The notes under the pieces: model-generated
The model's input: the letters and a program-made list of their open reading frames with translations, nothing else
Database searches by the model: none
What the model was told of the DNA's origin: nothing
Program-made: the position numbers and the translations under genes
Part shown: positions 42,971 through 55,558 of the stretch, piece after piece
Position numbering within the stretch: position 1 is the first letter of the stretch
How the letters are laid out: each line of letters opens with the position of its first letter
Origin: Lunularia cruciata
Lineage: Eukaryota; Streptophyta; Marchantiopsida; Lunulariales; Lunulariaceae
DNA length: 64,000 bases
NCBI GenBank assembly: GCA_948567375.1
Contig: OX419758.1
Location: forward strand, 37,887,001 to 37,951,000
Reading direction: 5' to 3'

Positions 42971-43102
42971 ATGGCGGCCGGAAAGGGAGTCTCCTCGTTG
43001 ATGGCATTTTTGCCTAGGTCTTTGCGGCCACAATCGTCTGATATAGGAGGAGGTGTGCTATGGGGCGCTGCTGGATTCACCGGTGCTCTTTTCCTCATCC
43101 AG
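42971..43102 (+). CDS. Exon 1 of the QCR10-like gene
   Basis: 44 codons, MAAGKGVSSL to FLIQ. An in-frame TTG upstream (42962) could extend the frame by three residues but is not a plausible plant start. Reading past the GT donor quickly meets frames with no family likeness. Confidence 0.75.
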
Positions 43103-44060
43103 GTTAGTATCGATTTCTTGCAGAGCTACAGAGTCATGCATGTTTTACTTCATCTTTTTTACTATTTCGTGGTCACGGGGCTCCTGTCCACGTAGATTTT
43201 GAATTCACTGCGGTACGTGAAGGAGGTGTCTTAGAAGGCGTTCATGATTCATTGTGTTTTTCGTCACGAGAATTCGCATGTTCTCGATCGGATCTATTTT
43301 AGCCCCGCTCTCCTTCATGTGGCCACGATCACGTTTGCTACTTATGAACTTCACGCGCTCGAGATCCTCTAAATTAGGTAGTTTTATGCGACCATTTGGA
43401 GATTGAGAAGCTGAAAGAGCTGTGTGATATATCATACCTGCTCGAGGTGATATCTCCTATATCGTGGAGCTAACTGACGAGGCATTAGGGTTTCATTTAT
43501 GATGTTTTGTTTTTCAGCAAATAACGATCGGTGCCCTAATTACTTGGGCGCCCAATATTCATCTTCAGTTGGTCACGAATTGTTTAATTTTCCAATTCAA
43601 ACTACCTTAACTTTCTTGACTTCTATCGCATCTGCAAAAGATGAAGATAGTCTAACTCTGCAAGTAATGATCGTGAAAGAATTGACGAGCGGGAATCATG
43701 TATCACCACAGTCACCAGTCCGTTTACGCGCTTGAGATTCTTTTTGATCCTGCACTAGGGGACTTTTGTTCCTGCCGTCTTTAGTCTATGTAAGCGGAGA
43801 GACAATACGTCTGCTTGAGTACAGGTTTAAACGATTTTTGAATTCCAGCACTTACTCACTTAAAAATCCTGTCCCCGGAGTATACAAACGTTTCGAACCT
43901 TCCTGGTAGCTGCCATGGTGTTGAAGAGATGGTGGACTGGAGTGTTACGAGTTTTGACGATGAGATGTGTAGTTTTTTGGTTACCAAAGGTTCAAAGTAT
44001 GTAGACCAAAAGAATCAGGCGCATATCATATCATATCATATCATATCATATTATATATAA

Positions 44061-44128
<68 letters not shown>

Positions 44129-47100
44129 GAGTTTTCGAGCAGAAACTCGGTATGAGGGGTACTGACAATTGCTCAGCTAATTCGGCACTGCGTGAGGCAC
44201 GGATGAAGTCGCAGGTGTTTTCGTGAAGGTTTATTATGGCCGCCTTCTGCTTCCCCTTTGCTGTTTAGCGTCTCAGGACTCAAGCGCCCATAGCGCTTGT
44301 TGTGATATACTTTATATCCTGTCCTTTTTCACTTTGCTCTCGTTACCCTGTTACACTTTGACAGGTTTCTGCAGCCACACCATCCTATAGCTCTCGAATT
44401 GTTCCACTCCTCCATTCCCCAGCTAATTCCCTCCCTATTATTTTTCCTTCGCTTTTTGCCTGATTCATGGGACCTCTTGTGTATACAGTGTTCCTACCCG
44501 ACTCCAGCCCAAGTTTTATATTTTTATCGTTCATGCACTGCTTACTGGCAGTCTTTTACATAGCGTTACCTATTTCTCGCAGTTGTTTGCATAGAGTTCT
44601 CAATTTCATGGTGGTTTATTAGTCTTTTAGCCATATGTTATTCTCAATTTGTTTCAATTATGGCTTTGCTTTAACTTACATTCGATGCATTCTACCTTAT
44701 GGATTTCTCACTATTCTAGCATTGTCAACTATGTACATTTGCTTATCGATCATGTGCACCTCATGAGTTCTGGATAACCCGTTCCCAGAACGGCATCTGT
44801 TCTCATATACCTATATATTCACTCATGAGTGCCTTGGCACTTGTGAGTTTTGAGCAGAAACTTGGTAGGAGGGGTACTGACAAGTGCTCAACTACTTCGG
44901 CACTGCGTGAGGCACTGATGAAGTTGCAAGTGTTTTCGTGGAATTTTACTATGGCCACCTTCTGCTTCTCTTTGCTGTTTGGTGTCTCAAGACTCAAGCG
45001 TCCATCGTGCTTGTTGCTGACATACTTTATATCCTGTCCTCTTTCGCCTCGCTCTCCTTACCCTGTTACACTTCTTGTTACCCTGTTACACTTCGACATG
45101 TCTCTGCAGCCACACCATCGAATAGTTCTCGCATTGTTCCCCTCCTGCATTCCCCAGCTAATTCCCTCCCTATTGATTTTCCTTAGCTCTTTGCCTGATT
45201 CCTGGTTCAACCTCTCGCGTCTACAGTGTTCCTACCCTCCATTCCCCAGCTAATTCCCTCCCTATTATTTTTCCTTCGCTCTTTGCCTGATTCCTGGTTC
45301 GACCTCTCGCGTCTACAGTGTTCCTACCCGACTCCAGCCCACTTTTAAAATTTTCATAGTTCACGCACTGCTTACTGGTGGTCTATTACATAACGTTTCC
45401 TATTTCTCGCAGTAGATTGCATAGATATTCTAGATTTCACGTTGTTTACTAAATTTCATGTTGTTTACTAGTCCGTTAGCCATATGTTAATTCTCAATTT
45501 GTTCAATTATGCCTTTGCTTCAGGTTACATTCAATGCATTCTACCTTATGGATTTATCACTATTCTAGCCTTGTGAATCATGTACATCTTGCTTACTGAT
45601 CATTTGCATTTCATGAGTTCTGGATAACCCGTTCTCAGAACGGCTCCTGCTCTCATATATATCAGGGATCCATCCGGTATGTCTCGATTCCTTCCCTCCT
45701 CTTACTCATGTTGCTTCATTTCTTTCTTGCCTGATCCTCATCATGCAGCTGAGACTACTGCGTTTATTTATGTACCTGCACTTCTGCTTGCTCTTTCTTT
45801 CCACACTTCCACTTCTGTTCTTCAGTTTTTCAACATTCCCACTACTTATGAGCTGCACTTTAGGGAAGCAACCAAGTTTGCCTTGGCACTCATGAGTTTT
45901 CGAGCAGAAACTGGGCACGAGGGTACTGACACTTGCTCAGCTACTTCTGCACTGCGTGAGGCACTGATGAAGTCGCATGTGTTTTCGTGTAGGTTTACTA
46001 TGGCCGCCTTCTGCTTCCCTTTGCTGTTTAGTGTCTCAGGACTCAAGCGTCCATTGCGCTTGTTGCGATATACTTTATATCCTGTCCTCTTTTGCTTCGC
46101 TCCTGTTACCCTGTTACACTTCGATAAGTCTCTGCAGCCACACCATCCATAAGCTCTCGCATTGTTCCGCTCCTCCATTCCCCAGCTAATTCCCTCCCTA
46201 TTATTTTTCCTTTGTTCTTTGCCAGATTCATGGTTCGACGTCCCATGTGTTCTACAGTGTTTCTACCCGACTCCAGCCCACGTTTTTAATTTTCATCGGT
46301 CACGCACTGCTTACTGGTGGTTTATTACATACCGTTTCCTATTTCTCGCAGTAGTTTGTATAGATGTTATCGATTTCAAGTTGTTTACTAGTCCTTTAGA
46401 TATATGTTATTCTCAATTTGTTGCAATTATGCCTTTGCCTCAAGTTACAATCGATGCATTCTACCTTATGGACTTATCACTATTCTAGCATTGTGCATCT
46501 TGGTTACCGATCAGTTCATGAGTTCTGGATAACCCGTTCTGGGAACGGCTTCTGCTCTCATATAACTGTATATATAAAATAATTTTCCAGCTTTTTCCAG
46601 AAGTCGGTATGTTAAAGAAACGTTCAAGCCTCCTGGTGGTCACTGAAAACCCTAGCACGAACTAGAGACACGGACTTTGTTCTGGATCCTTGGAGAGGTT
46701 CTGATTCTCCAACTTGAAGATTCTATTTACAAACCGGTTTGTAATTGTCCCTACAGCTTTGAATGACTTGAATGTATCCTTCCACCCCATCTCGTGTCCG
46801 AGTATAGAATCTGCGATCATCTTTTTGTAGAATCAGTTAGCTGTCTTTAATATTTATTCAGTAACACTGTTTCAGCCACTGGATTCATTACTTTCAAACC
46901 TAATTGTAGCTAGTATCCTAATGAAATGTTCGGAATTCCTGAATCCCCAAGAAGCGATTATGCCCGGATTTACATTGTCCAATAGATGTCCGGTCTGATG
47001 GCTTGGGCCCATCTTCAACTTTGTCATATTGTCAAATAGCTTCTTTCATTGCATTCACGACCTTCTTCTCCCGCATTTTACAAAATCTTACCTTTCTGCC

Positions 47101-48335
47101 ATTCGCGCTCCTTCACTTTATTCAAGCAAATTTATCCCCCTCCTTTTTCACAGGTATGTTTCCAGTCTTAGTCATCAGTCACTCATAATGTATATTTATG
47201 TCAGATTTCTAGCGGGGAACGCTATTGACCCAATTTTAATGGTTCACTAAGATCTTTATTATTATGCTGGAGATGCTTCTGAGCAAGAGAAAAGAGACTA
47301 GAAAAATGGACATGTCTGGTTTCTGGTTTCTTGCTCGTAACAGACTATCTGGTATGATTCTGAATGCATGAACTATTTCATGTATTTCTGCATTGATCCT
47401 TCTCTACATTACATGTATTCTGTCCTATTTGTTCTTTATTTAAAGTCGGGTTGGATTCAAATCTCGCTCCTACTATTCCATTCCGCTATCATAGTTTCTG
47501 CAAGCTCAGTTGTTATATAATTGTTCACAAACATTTTGGGTTTTCATGTTTGTCTCTTTGTATTAGCAAAGATATGTGAACTGTTGTGCGAGCCAACGAC
47601 CGAACTGGGTCTGCATTTCATATCCGAATGTTGAAATGCAGTCTCTAGAGTCCTCAGTACAGAAAGACTTCTCAACTGTAACTGTTACTCGGATACTACC
47701 CTTTGTTTGGGATAGTACATGCTGAAAGTTTGTCGGGCATGATTCTGTGCTGCTGACAGTTACCTTTGTCAAAGTCGTCAGCGTATCCATCAATTGGACA
47801 GGTCCTCTGACCATCAAGAAAATTCCAGGACGGAACTGGGTTCTTGTCTTGATGCAGAAATAAGGGAGTTCTGAGATATTGCCTTTGGTGGTATTGAGAT
47901 CGATACGTGAATATCTCTGCTGGATTTAGTGTATGAGAAGTATCAATCCTGGATATGACCACGGCTAGGCAGAAGAAGACTAATGCTCATAGTTACAAAA
48001 GTAATGAGTAATTTCCTAACTGGTATAAGAGTCGTTACTGTGAGTTTGCGTTATTTGTTTTGGCCTATTATTCTTCCAAGTTGTGATTGCATTCTGGGAC
48101 GCCGGGTTGCATTGTATTAAACTTTGCAGTTGCTGAAAGGGAAGGCGGACATGAACAGTTACGATATGTGGAATTCGCGTGGCGTGTGTCGAGGTCGTCA
48201 GATCCCCACACAACAAATTGCTGACCAGTACTAACTGTTAGTTCCAATTCTGACTTGTCATTCTTTACATGGTGGCAGCCTTTTGACTGGATTAAGGAGC
48301 AACTCAATCCTCCAAAGGAAGAAGAAAAGAAGTGA
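42971..48335 (+). CDS. Two-exon host gene: small mitochondrial membrane protein, QCR10-like complex III subunit (likely)
   Basis: Exon 1 (42971-43102) and exon 2 (48279-48335) join in phase 0 to a 62-residue protein. Donor is CAG|GTTAGT and acceptor GGCAG|CCT. The start ATG has a good plant context (gagATGGCG). The protein has a short basic N-terminus (FLPRSLRPQ), one membrane segment (GGGVLWGAAGFTGALFLIQ, residues 26-44) and a charged tail beginning PFDWIKEQLNPP and ending in Lys. Size and the LWGA-G pattern before an Asp-Trp resemble the 6.4-6.7 kDa QCR10/UQCR11 subunit of cytochrome bc1 in the inner mitochondrial membrane. The family call is from memory of the pattern, so it is likely but not certain. 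The intron is 5,176 bp. Both exons are intact, unlike everything else in the window. Confidence 0.65.
44016..44127. repeat. Microsatellite: (CATAT)n then (AT)n
   Basis: About six catat/tcata units are followed by (ataaat)n and about 25 uninterrupted AT dinucleotides. Likely length-variable. Confidence 0.95.
44126..46570. repeat. Three tandem units of about 0.7-0.84 kb in the intron
   Basis: Unit 1 44126-44820, unit 2 44821-45660, unit 3 about 45880-46570. Each starts with gagttttcgagcagaaact-like sequence and gtactgac. It continues through gcactgcgtgaggca, gactcaagcg and ccattccccagctaattccc, then ends with tggataacccgttc...gaacggc and ctctcatat. Unit 2 has an extra internal duplication (about 45108-45340). 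The 45661-45880 spacer has no partner. Confidence 0.85.
44779..44793. repeat. Inverted repeat CCGTTC-NNN-GAACGG (unit 1)
   Basis: Six-base arms with spacer CCA. The same arms recur at 45629-45643 (spacer TCA) and 46534-46548 (spacer TGG). Confidence 0.8.
48279..48335 (+). CDS. Exon 2 of the QCR10-like gene
   Basis: 19 codons including the TGA at 48333-48335. It reads PFDWIKEQLNPPKEEEKK in the frame set by exon 1. The Pro-Phe-Asp-Trp start directly continues the membrane segment, which is the main reason for pairing it with exon 1 across 5.2 kb. 3' UTR limits were not determined. Confidence 0.7.
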   Translation, partial: PFDWIKEQLNPPKEEEKK

Positions 48336-51300
48336 TGTTTGTTTGAAGTCAACGAACTCCTACGACATTGACGAAACATATGGACGAGCAGTCTTAGCTA
48401 GCCCTCATCTACGTCAATGTTTGGTTTACTCCACCTTCAGAAGAGAGCCGATGGAACAGGGCACTGAGCAGTTCAAATCGATTCAAGATGTGATACTATC
48501 TGGTACATTAGGTACTATCATGTAGTTGGCTGCATAATCCTTCAGCACTTTCTTCACCCATTGCCATCAACACCATTACAAGTAGCAGGGATGGCAGCGG
48601 AATCTCTTTGGTATGTTGGGAGGCAAACTTTTGAGTTTTGTAGATGATCACATTTGTGGGCTATCTGTTGGTTTATTTGAGAAATTATAGATTAGATATT
48701 GGACGTTAACATTGGTTCTTTAGTACATTTCTGTCTGTGGTCCTGCAAATTTTACTGCTTCCCACGGTTACATTCTCTCTCTCGTTGGTATTTTCACCAG
48801 AACGTTGAATGATTTAATTGAGTGACTAGATGATAACTCTCAATACTTCGCAAGTCTGGTGGGTACAGGACAGGACGAGCGTTTAACTGAGAGTTTCAAA
48901 GGAATTAAAATCACACTTCATCAGTCCAATGCAGCACCCAGTCAGTAATCAATCACATCTCATATTTATATCGGATCATATCGCGTGGGGGTGTAAATTT
49001 TATGTGTGCACCTCGTGGTGGATATATCGAACATGAGATATCTCATATAGTAGGAGGTCCCGAACCTAGTAACACTACAAGCCTGATATACCTGAGATCT
49101 ATTACATGCTGTTGCACTAACGAACTTCTTGTACATCGAGAGTGTTGCGGCATAAGACGAATGACCATTCGAGGTTCTCTATGTCGACAAGATGGGACAA
49201 ACAAGGACTAACTTTTCTGTTGATTAACAATATAACTCACAGACACAAGTACGCCTTAAAGAAGTCAAAGTCACAACAAGACGAACAGTTCAAGTTCGAC
49301 ACTAGCAGGGCAATATATGATGCGGACGGGACAGGAATTTAAGGTTTATGCGGTGTGGTAAAGTCAGGAGTCCAAAGGTGAGAAGGTCTGGACCATCGTA
49401 ATTTTGTTTTCTGTTGCAGCTTTGTTCTCGAGTTCACGTTCCAATTGACGTGAAATCGTGAAGAAAATGTCAATTCATACGAGTTCATTGTTCACTCGAC
49501 AGTGTTGTTCACATATTCTTGTTGGTGCCGAGTCCATCCTACGCTCCAGTCCACGTTTCCTCGGCTTGTGAATTCGGAGTTCACTGATCTCTACCACCAT
49601 CAGGATCTTTTGGGGAAGCTTATTCATTACACCCATCTGTGATCTCGGTACAGTTGACTTGATCTGCTTTCCACGGTAAGCATGTATCTTGGTCTCTGAG
49701 ATATTGTATTCCAAGTACTATTAGGTATACAGAGATTGGATTAGGAGTTTAGACCCACCTTTGACAGACCTAGACCTGTTGTCGGCACTTTGGACTCCTC
49801 CTGCTCTGAGTGGCGTGAGATTAAGGTTTCTTGACCTGCGAATGGTCCCATATTTCAGTAGAAAATTTCAATTCGAAGAAGATGGAAACAGGAATCCATA
49901 ATGGCAGATGGCAATTGTCACAGTAGCCATATTGATGGCTACTTTCAAGTCAATATCTTTAAAGGACACAAACATCTAAATCTAAGATATCTTATGGTCA
50001 CGATGGACCAATTTTGGATGCATCTAAATTTACGATAAACTCATGGTCACGATGGATGAGTTATGGAACGGAATTGGAGATTTAACAAACATGTAGATGA
50101 GAAAAAGATATAAAGATAGAATAGTAAGGATAAGTCATGGAATGGAACCGTTTCATACAAGAAGTAATTCTCAGTAATTACCATTTTAGGACGGTACTCT
50201 GGTTTCATATTGTGTAGAAAGTTTTATATATATAGTGTTTTATATATATAGTGGTTACATATTGTGTAGAAATATTTGTAATATAGTGTGTAAGCTTAAT
50301 GATTCAGTATTATATTCGGATAATTAGAATTTCATGTACCAAATATTTTTTCATATTATGTGGTTATATTAAAGTATGGATTTCCAAAAGTATTCAATCA
50401 TATTCCTTACCTATTCTTGCTTTCACCGATTTGCTTTGATTTATTTATTACAAAAGGATTTAAAGTCACTTATTGAGCAAATTAAGTTAAATATTTCCTG
50501 AACACAAGAGGGTATTTGTTATCAACTTGGTTCTGTTGTGAACTCATCGAATGATTCATCTAAGTCTTCCCTTCTCGTTGTCGTTGGCTCAACTCTCCCT
50601 ATCCGTCCATTCGAACGTGTTGTAATCTTTTTTTGTCTATATATCTGGGATTATATTTAATATTGAGAATTCCATATTACTAAAGCTTTTGTTACTGAAA
50701 ATATTTGATAGAGGGTGATAGAGAAATAGAGGCCAGAAATACGTTCACCTGTGTTAAGCTTAGATTCTAGATTTGGGTTTTGAGTTTTGAAAATGGGTTT
50801 TGAGTTTTATCGGATAAACAGAAAAATTTGCTCTGCAAATAAGCGCAGGAAAATGGTAAATTTGGTGAGCTTTTGGTCCTTAGAAGGCCCATGCACCCTC
50901 TAAATATACCTCCATTTAACTTTCACATCAAATTTACTAAGCTTCAGCCATGTTTGGAAAAATTGGGAATCCTGCTAAACTTAAAAGAACTTTGGTTGTT
51001 TTGATTATTTTCTCGTCTCATTTCTTTAGCCAAGATCTCTATGCTAAGTGGGTTTATGTATCGCATGCATTTATATTTTCTTGATTATTATTATATACAA
51101 GTATCTACTGAATGTGAATCAAGTTTCTTTAATGTGGAAAATATGACCTTTTTTATGTATAATGTTATTGCAAGGTATTCCATATGATGCAAACTCTAAA
51201 CGAGTTCATTTGTATTGGGTAGTAATCACTATTTGTTTTTGATCATATCAAACTGCTTGTTTATAAATAATAAGTGGTATGCCACTTTATTAGCCTATTA

Positions 51301-53174
51301 ATATCTGTAATATATATGAAATTAGTGTGAGTTTTAGAGGTATAAAGGTGTTGAGTAGGGAGGAGTTTGAAGCCAAGTGAAACTTAAAAGGAGTTCATTT
51401 AGAGGTATAAGCAAGAAGACAAGAAAAAGGAGAGAATGAAGGTAATTTTAGTCAAGCAAAGAGGATTTTACACTTATCCACTAGTTCATCTTTTAATAAG
51501 TTTTTTCTTTGTCTTAATTCCCTTGTTCTTTGATCTTTACTTCAACCTTATAGTTTTAAATTCTTCAAATTCTTATATTAACTAGCAATATAGCGCAACA
51601 AGATCTGTCAAGTATCTTTATATCATATACTTATCTTAAATGTATATTAATTTTTCTTCCCTTTAACGGCTTAAGTTCCTCCCTTGATGATTTATTCTGC
51701 ACATCCAAATCACACTATATTATTTACATTAACATTACTTCTTGCTTATATAAAATCCAATTATTTCTCAAATAACAATTGAAAAGAAGTCCTATATTGA
51801 AACGATAATTTGAATTTGACTTATTAATAATTTTGATGACAAATATCTCAACCTCAATAATCAATAAAAATTTACAATATCTATGCTCTTGAGACATCGA
51901 GGTCAAACTAAAAGTAATAAATTCCTTTTATTCCTCTATGTTATGTGAACTTATACCCTAAAGAGAAAAGGCAGTTATAATTGTATTTGTATTCACACTT
52001 ATAGAGTAGAAATTCTTGATTATAATTTTTTCCTGCAATACCTAAATTTTTATAAAACATCTTTAATTTGATGGGAAATAAGATATCCATTCACTTTTTG
52101 AATAATTTTTTATTTGAATTTTTTTAGAGCAATTTCAAAATTTTGACAAGTCTAAGAATTGTAAAGAGAGAGTTGTTAATTAAAATGTATAGTTTGATAA
52201 AGTCTCTAAAATTGTAGCACAATAAGTAATTTCCATATGAGATGGTGATTGTTATATTATACTATTAAATATTCCAAATTGTAAAATAAACCTCAAAATA
52301 AATGGATTTTAAATATAAATAATTTTTTTATACCAAATAAAAGGAAAGGAAAGGAAAATTATCTGTTTAAAAATACAAATTTACTAAAAATAATATTTCT
52401 CTATAATAATAAATTAAATTAATATAAATTAAAGAAATAAATATATAAATAAATATAAATAAATATAAATAAAAATAATCATTTTGATATTCCAAATTTT
52501 TTAGATCTTGATAATAATTTTCTAAATTTAGCAAGTCAGTTAGATTTTAATTTACAAAATTTAAGTTGTGGTTTTATTTGATAATATCTGAAAAATTATT
52601 CTCCTATGAACCTTGATTAACATTTTTTAAATAAAATGTTTTGTTTGGTACCCTTATTTTTGGAAAATTTCTAATTTTGGTCCTTTTCCCTTTATTTTGT
52701 AGATAGAAAGGCAAGGAACCAATATAAATAGGGGCAGTTGAGGTTATTCATGGAAATACCTCCCTATAAAGTGACTAATTGGATTCACTCCAAAGAATCA
52801 TAGGAGTACTCTCCCAAAATAAGTGGAAATCCATACCAAGTGATTGATGGAAGCCTCACTCCAAGCTAAGTATAAAGGGCCTCACTTCAAGGGAGTGGAG
52901 TATGGGTCACTTGCAATGAAGGTGTCACTCTGATTAACTAACCATTCAATTGGAGTGAGTGACCGCACACATGGAGTGAGGAATGAATGATCCGAAACTC
53001 TTCCAAGTCAAAAGATTGTGACCTTTGATTGGACATCAAGATGTACTTTCTTGATAGAATGAAGTATTGCTACCAACAATTGACAATCATGGGAATCTCA
53101 TGAGAGATTACAACGGGTGTTCAAAGTGCATGCCTTGGTGGTAAGCTACAAATCAAGAATGGCTTAATAATTGG
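48336..53174. other. Non-coding region downstream of the gene, then AT-rich intergenic DNA
   Basis: 48336-49900 has gene-like composition and may include 3' UTR, but no coding exon was recognised. After about 49900 the sequence becomes AT-rich with short simple repeats (tttatatatatagtg twice near 50222-50255; aaataaatat runs near 52440-52475). A duplicated tcatggtcacgatgga occurs near 49993 and 50041. No mobile element boundary was identified. Confidence 0.45.
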
Positions 53175-53925
53175 TTTAATACCAATAGCTAGATATATTA
53201 TCTAGTGGTAAAATTTGACTTGGTAACATCTAGAAGGATGTTAGGTATGATGGGCTAGGTAGATCGAATAGAGGTGTCATAAAAAGAACATTTCTACAAA
53301 TAGAGCAGGAGGCAAAAACCACTTGAAAATGTAATACCAATAGCTGGACATATGATTTAGAGGTGAAAGTTGGATTGGTAACATCTGGGAGGATGTTATG
53401 GACTAAGTAGACCAGATAGAGGTATCACCAAGAGAGTACTTCTACTAATAGGGGATGAGTTGAAAAGAGCCTGGAACTTAAGAGTTAATTTTGGAGGCCT
53501 AAACAGATGAATTAGGCCTCAAAGATGTGCATGTTCTTCCCAACGAAGGAATGGTGGGCCCTCCTTCCCCATAGGTTTGTCTCATTGAGAGCTTACCAAT
53601 GGTAGCTCATCCATGCAATTTGGAGATTCTTACAAGAATATTCCCTAAAGATTCCCTTTGGTCAAAGATAATTTGACCAACCAGAAAGGATCAGAACAGA
53701 CATGTCATCCATGCATACAACTTATCTAAGGGTAGAACGTGTTGACATGTCACCAATCCTTGTATCTGATCCAAGGGTGGAGCTTCCTTTAGTAGAGTCC
53801 CCCTTTGCTATATAATACAGTCAAGGTGCTCCTTTGGGGCATTGAAGGTTGAGTGTGAAATTGTGTGTTTCTTCTCTTGTGTTTTTTCTTATCCTTGGAA
53901 GGTCTCCTATCCTTGAAAGATTACA
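53175..53925 (+). repeat. Family E solo LTR with its first 155 bp duplicated
   Basis: A first partial copy runs 53175-53329 (TTTAATACCAATAGC, TG mutated to TT). A complete LTR copy follows at 53330-53925, TGTAATACCAATAGC to GATTACA. Flanks are attgg (53170-53174) and cttgg (53926-53930), a likely degraded 5-bp target duplication that brackets the whole 751-bp unit. No element body follows. Confidence 0.78.
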
Positions 53926-53930
53926 CTTGG

Positions 53931-55558
53931 GTTAGGGGAAGTAAATATACTAATCATTAGAATCTCTTAAGTGCTTTATTGAACAAGGTGGTGCAAAGGC
54001 TACGAGTTGAAGCCATTTCATTTAGAGAAACTCCATCTTCAATAACCATTAGAGAGTTAGAGAATCTAGTGAAGGAGAGTATGATATCATTTTATGGTTT
54101 GCATAGCCAATGAAAAGGTAGTTAATACTATTTATCTTCGTAATGTTGGAGTAGATTGGACAACGGATCCCACGGTCGAGCAACTGCCATGTGAGCAATC
54201 TATGTACATTTAAGTGATTGGCCATGTGGATTACGATCTTGTCCTTTCTGAGGGGCTTTAATATATATGGGTGGTGGAGACTTGCTAAAAATGTTAGTCT
54301 TAGGAGTCTTGAGTGGGAGGAGGACGTTGGAGAATGAGAGTTGTAGTAGCGTGTGAAAGTTAGAGCATTGCAAGAAGAATTTGAACCAAAGATTTACCGT
54401 GCTCTTGATCTACCCTCCCAAATTTTTTTCTCATCAAATTTCAGATGTTGCACCATGATCATTTTCAAGCTTGGATGATATTTAATTTTGGGCTTGCATT
54501 TATGACACCAATGATTGAAACCTTGGGTCCTATTATCGTCCTTTTCTTTACTTATGAACAAGTTTGTGATTTAACTGTTCATGTGATTTTTTAGAAGGAA
54601 AGTGATTTAATTTTGCTGAAGGGCTTCAAGGTGGAGTTGTGGGGTCTATGTATCAAAAGGAGAAATGACTAAGTGACAAAAGTGCAAGAAATTGGGTTCC
54701 AACATGTGAAGTTTGGAGTTTTCAATGTTTGAGGAAATTAAGGAAGAGCAATTGCATAGAGAAGACAATTGTTAGAGAGAAGAGTAGAGAAGATATGATC
54801 TAGAAATAAGAATCAAAGGATTTGAGCAAACTATGAGTGGGATATGATGAATTGAAGCAAGGGTATCAAGTTCATACCCAACTACAAAAATTGGAGGATT
54901 TTGAGAGTTCTATTATAGTTTTTCATGATTTGTCAATTGAGTAAGACGAAAAAGATTTGGGTTGTTTTGGACTCAAGGAATTCCATGTTTGAGTTGATCT
55001 TGGATCTGATCTGATTAGTTGAAGTTGGGGTATTGGAAATTAAGGTGTTGGGAAGGAAATTATAATGAGGTTTGGTGTACCTCAAACTTGATCATAATCA
55101 TAGTTTGGTTATTTTCTCAAGTTTTGATTTGACTCAACCTATGTAACTTTCAAGTATTTTTGGTGGTTAGGTGTTGTACCTTTGCGTAAAGGTTTCAGGA
55201 TCTTAGATGAAATATAATTGGGTTTGTAGAGCTCAAAAGTTAGTTCAACTTAAGAATTAATCCCTATCTAGGAATTGGAGTTGGATTAAGCCATCAAACT
55301 TTATAGAGGTTTAGATAAAAACATAAAAAATTACTAGTATAAAATTTTCTTAGGTAAGAATTTATAAATAGTAAGATTTGATGCACAAAATCTACAAGAA
55401 ATATTGTTGTAAGCTTAATGAGCAATTCTATGTCCAACTACAATTGAATGTTAAATCTCCAATTTGAAGTCATTAGTGAAAGGATTGAAATTTCTAAAGA
55501 TTTCCTACTATTTTAATGAATCCTTTTGTCAAACTTTGGCCAGAAATTGGGCAAGAAT
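53931..55558. other. Unassigned sequence
   Basis: No coding family recognised. TATA-like sequence (tttaatatatat) near 54260 and a leader-like GA-rich stretch follow, but no repeat partner is in the window. Confidence 0.4.

Larger units (their letters stand above)
43103..48278 (+). other. Large intron of the QCR10-like gene
   Basis: Begins GTTAGT and ends GGCAG. It holds a microsatellite (44016-44127), three tandem units (44126-46570), and otherwise unassigned sequence (43105-44015, 46571-48278) with scattered short open frames and no recognisable coding. Base composition is more balanced than in the TE regions. Confidence 0.6.

Noticed and set aside
42962-43195. 78-codon single-exon reading of the QCR10-like locus
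   Set aside because: It begins at TTG rather than ATG and reads through a good splice donor; the spliced model gives a coherent protein.
44050-44125. (AT)n tract as a possible origin or regulatory element
   Set aside because: A plain dinucleotide microsatellite explains it.
45679-46152. 157-codon plus-strand frame in the third intron unit
   Set aside because: The equivalent frames in units 1 and 2 are not maintained, so it is not under coding constraint.
49993-50060. Short duplication tcatggtcacgatgga as transposon ends
   Set aside because: Direct, only about 16 bp and 48 bp apart, with no other element features.
54100-54420. Possible LTR and leader of another element
   Set aside because: TATA-like sequence only; no second copy, terminal dinucleotides or primer-binding site could be placed.
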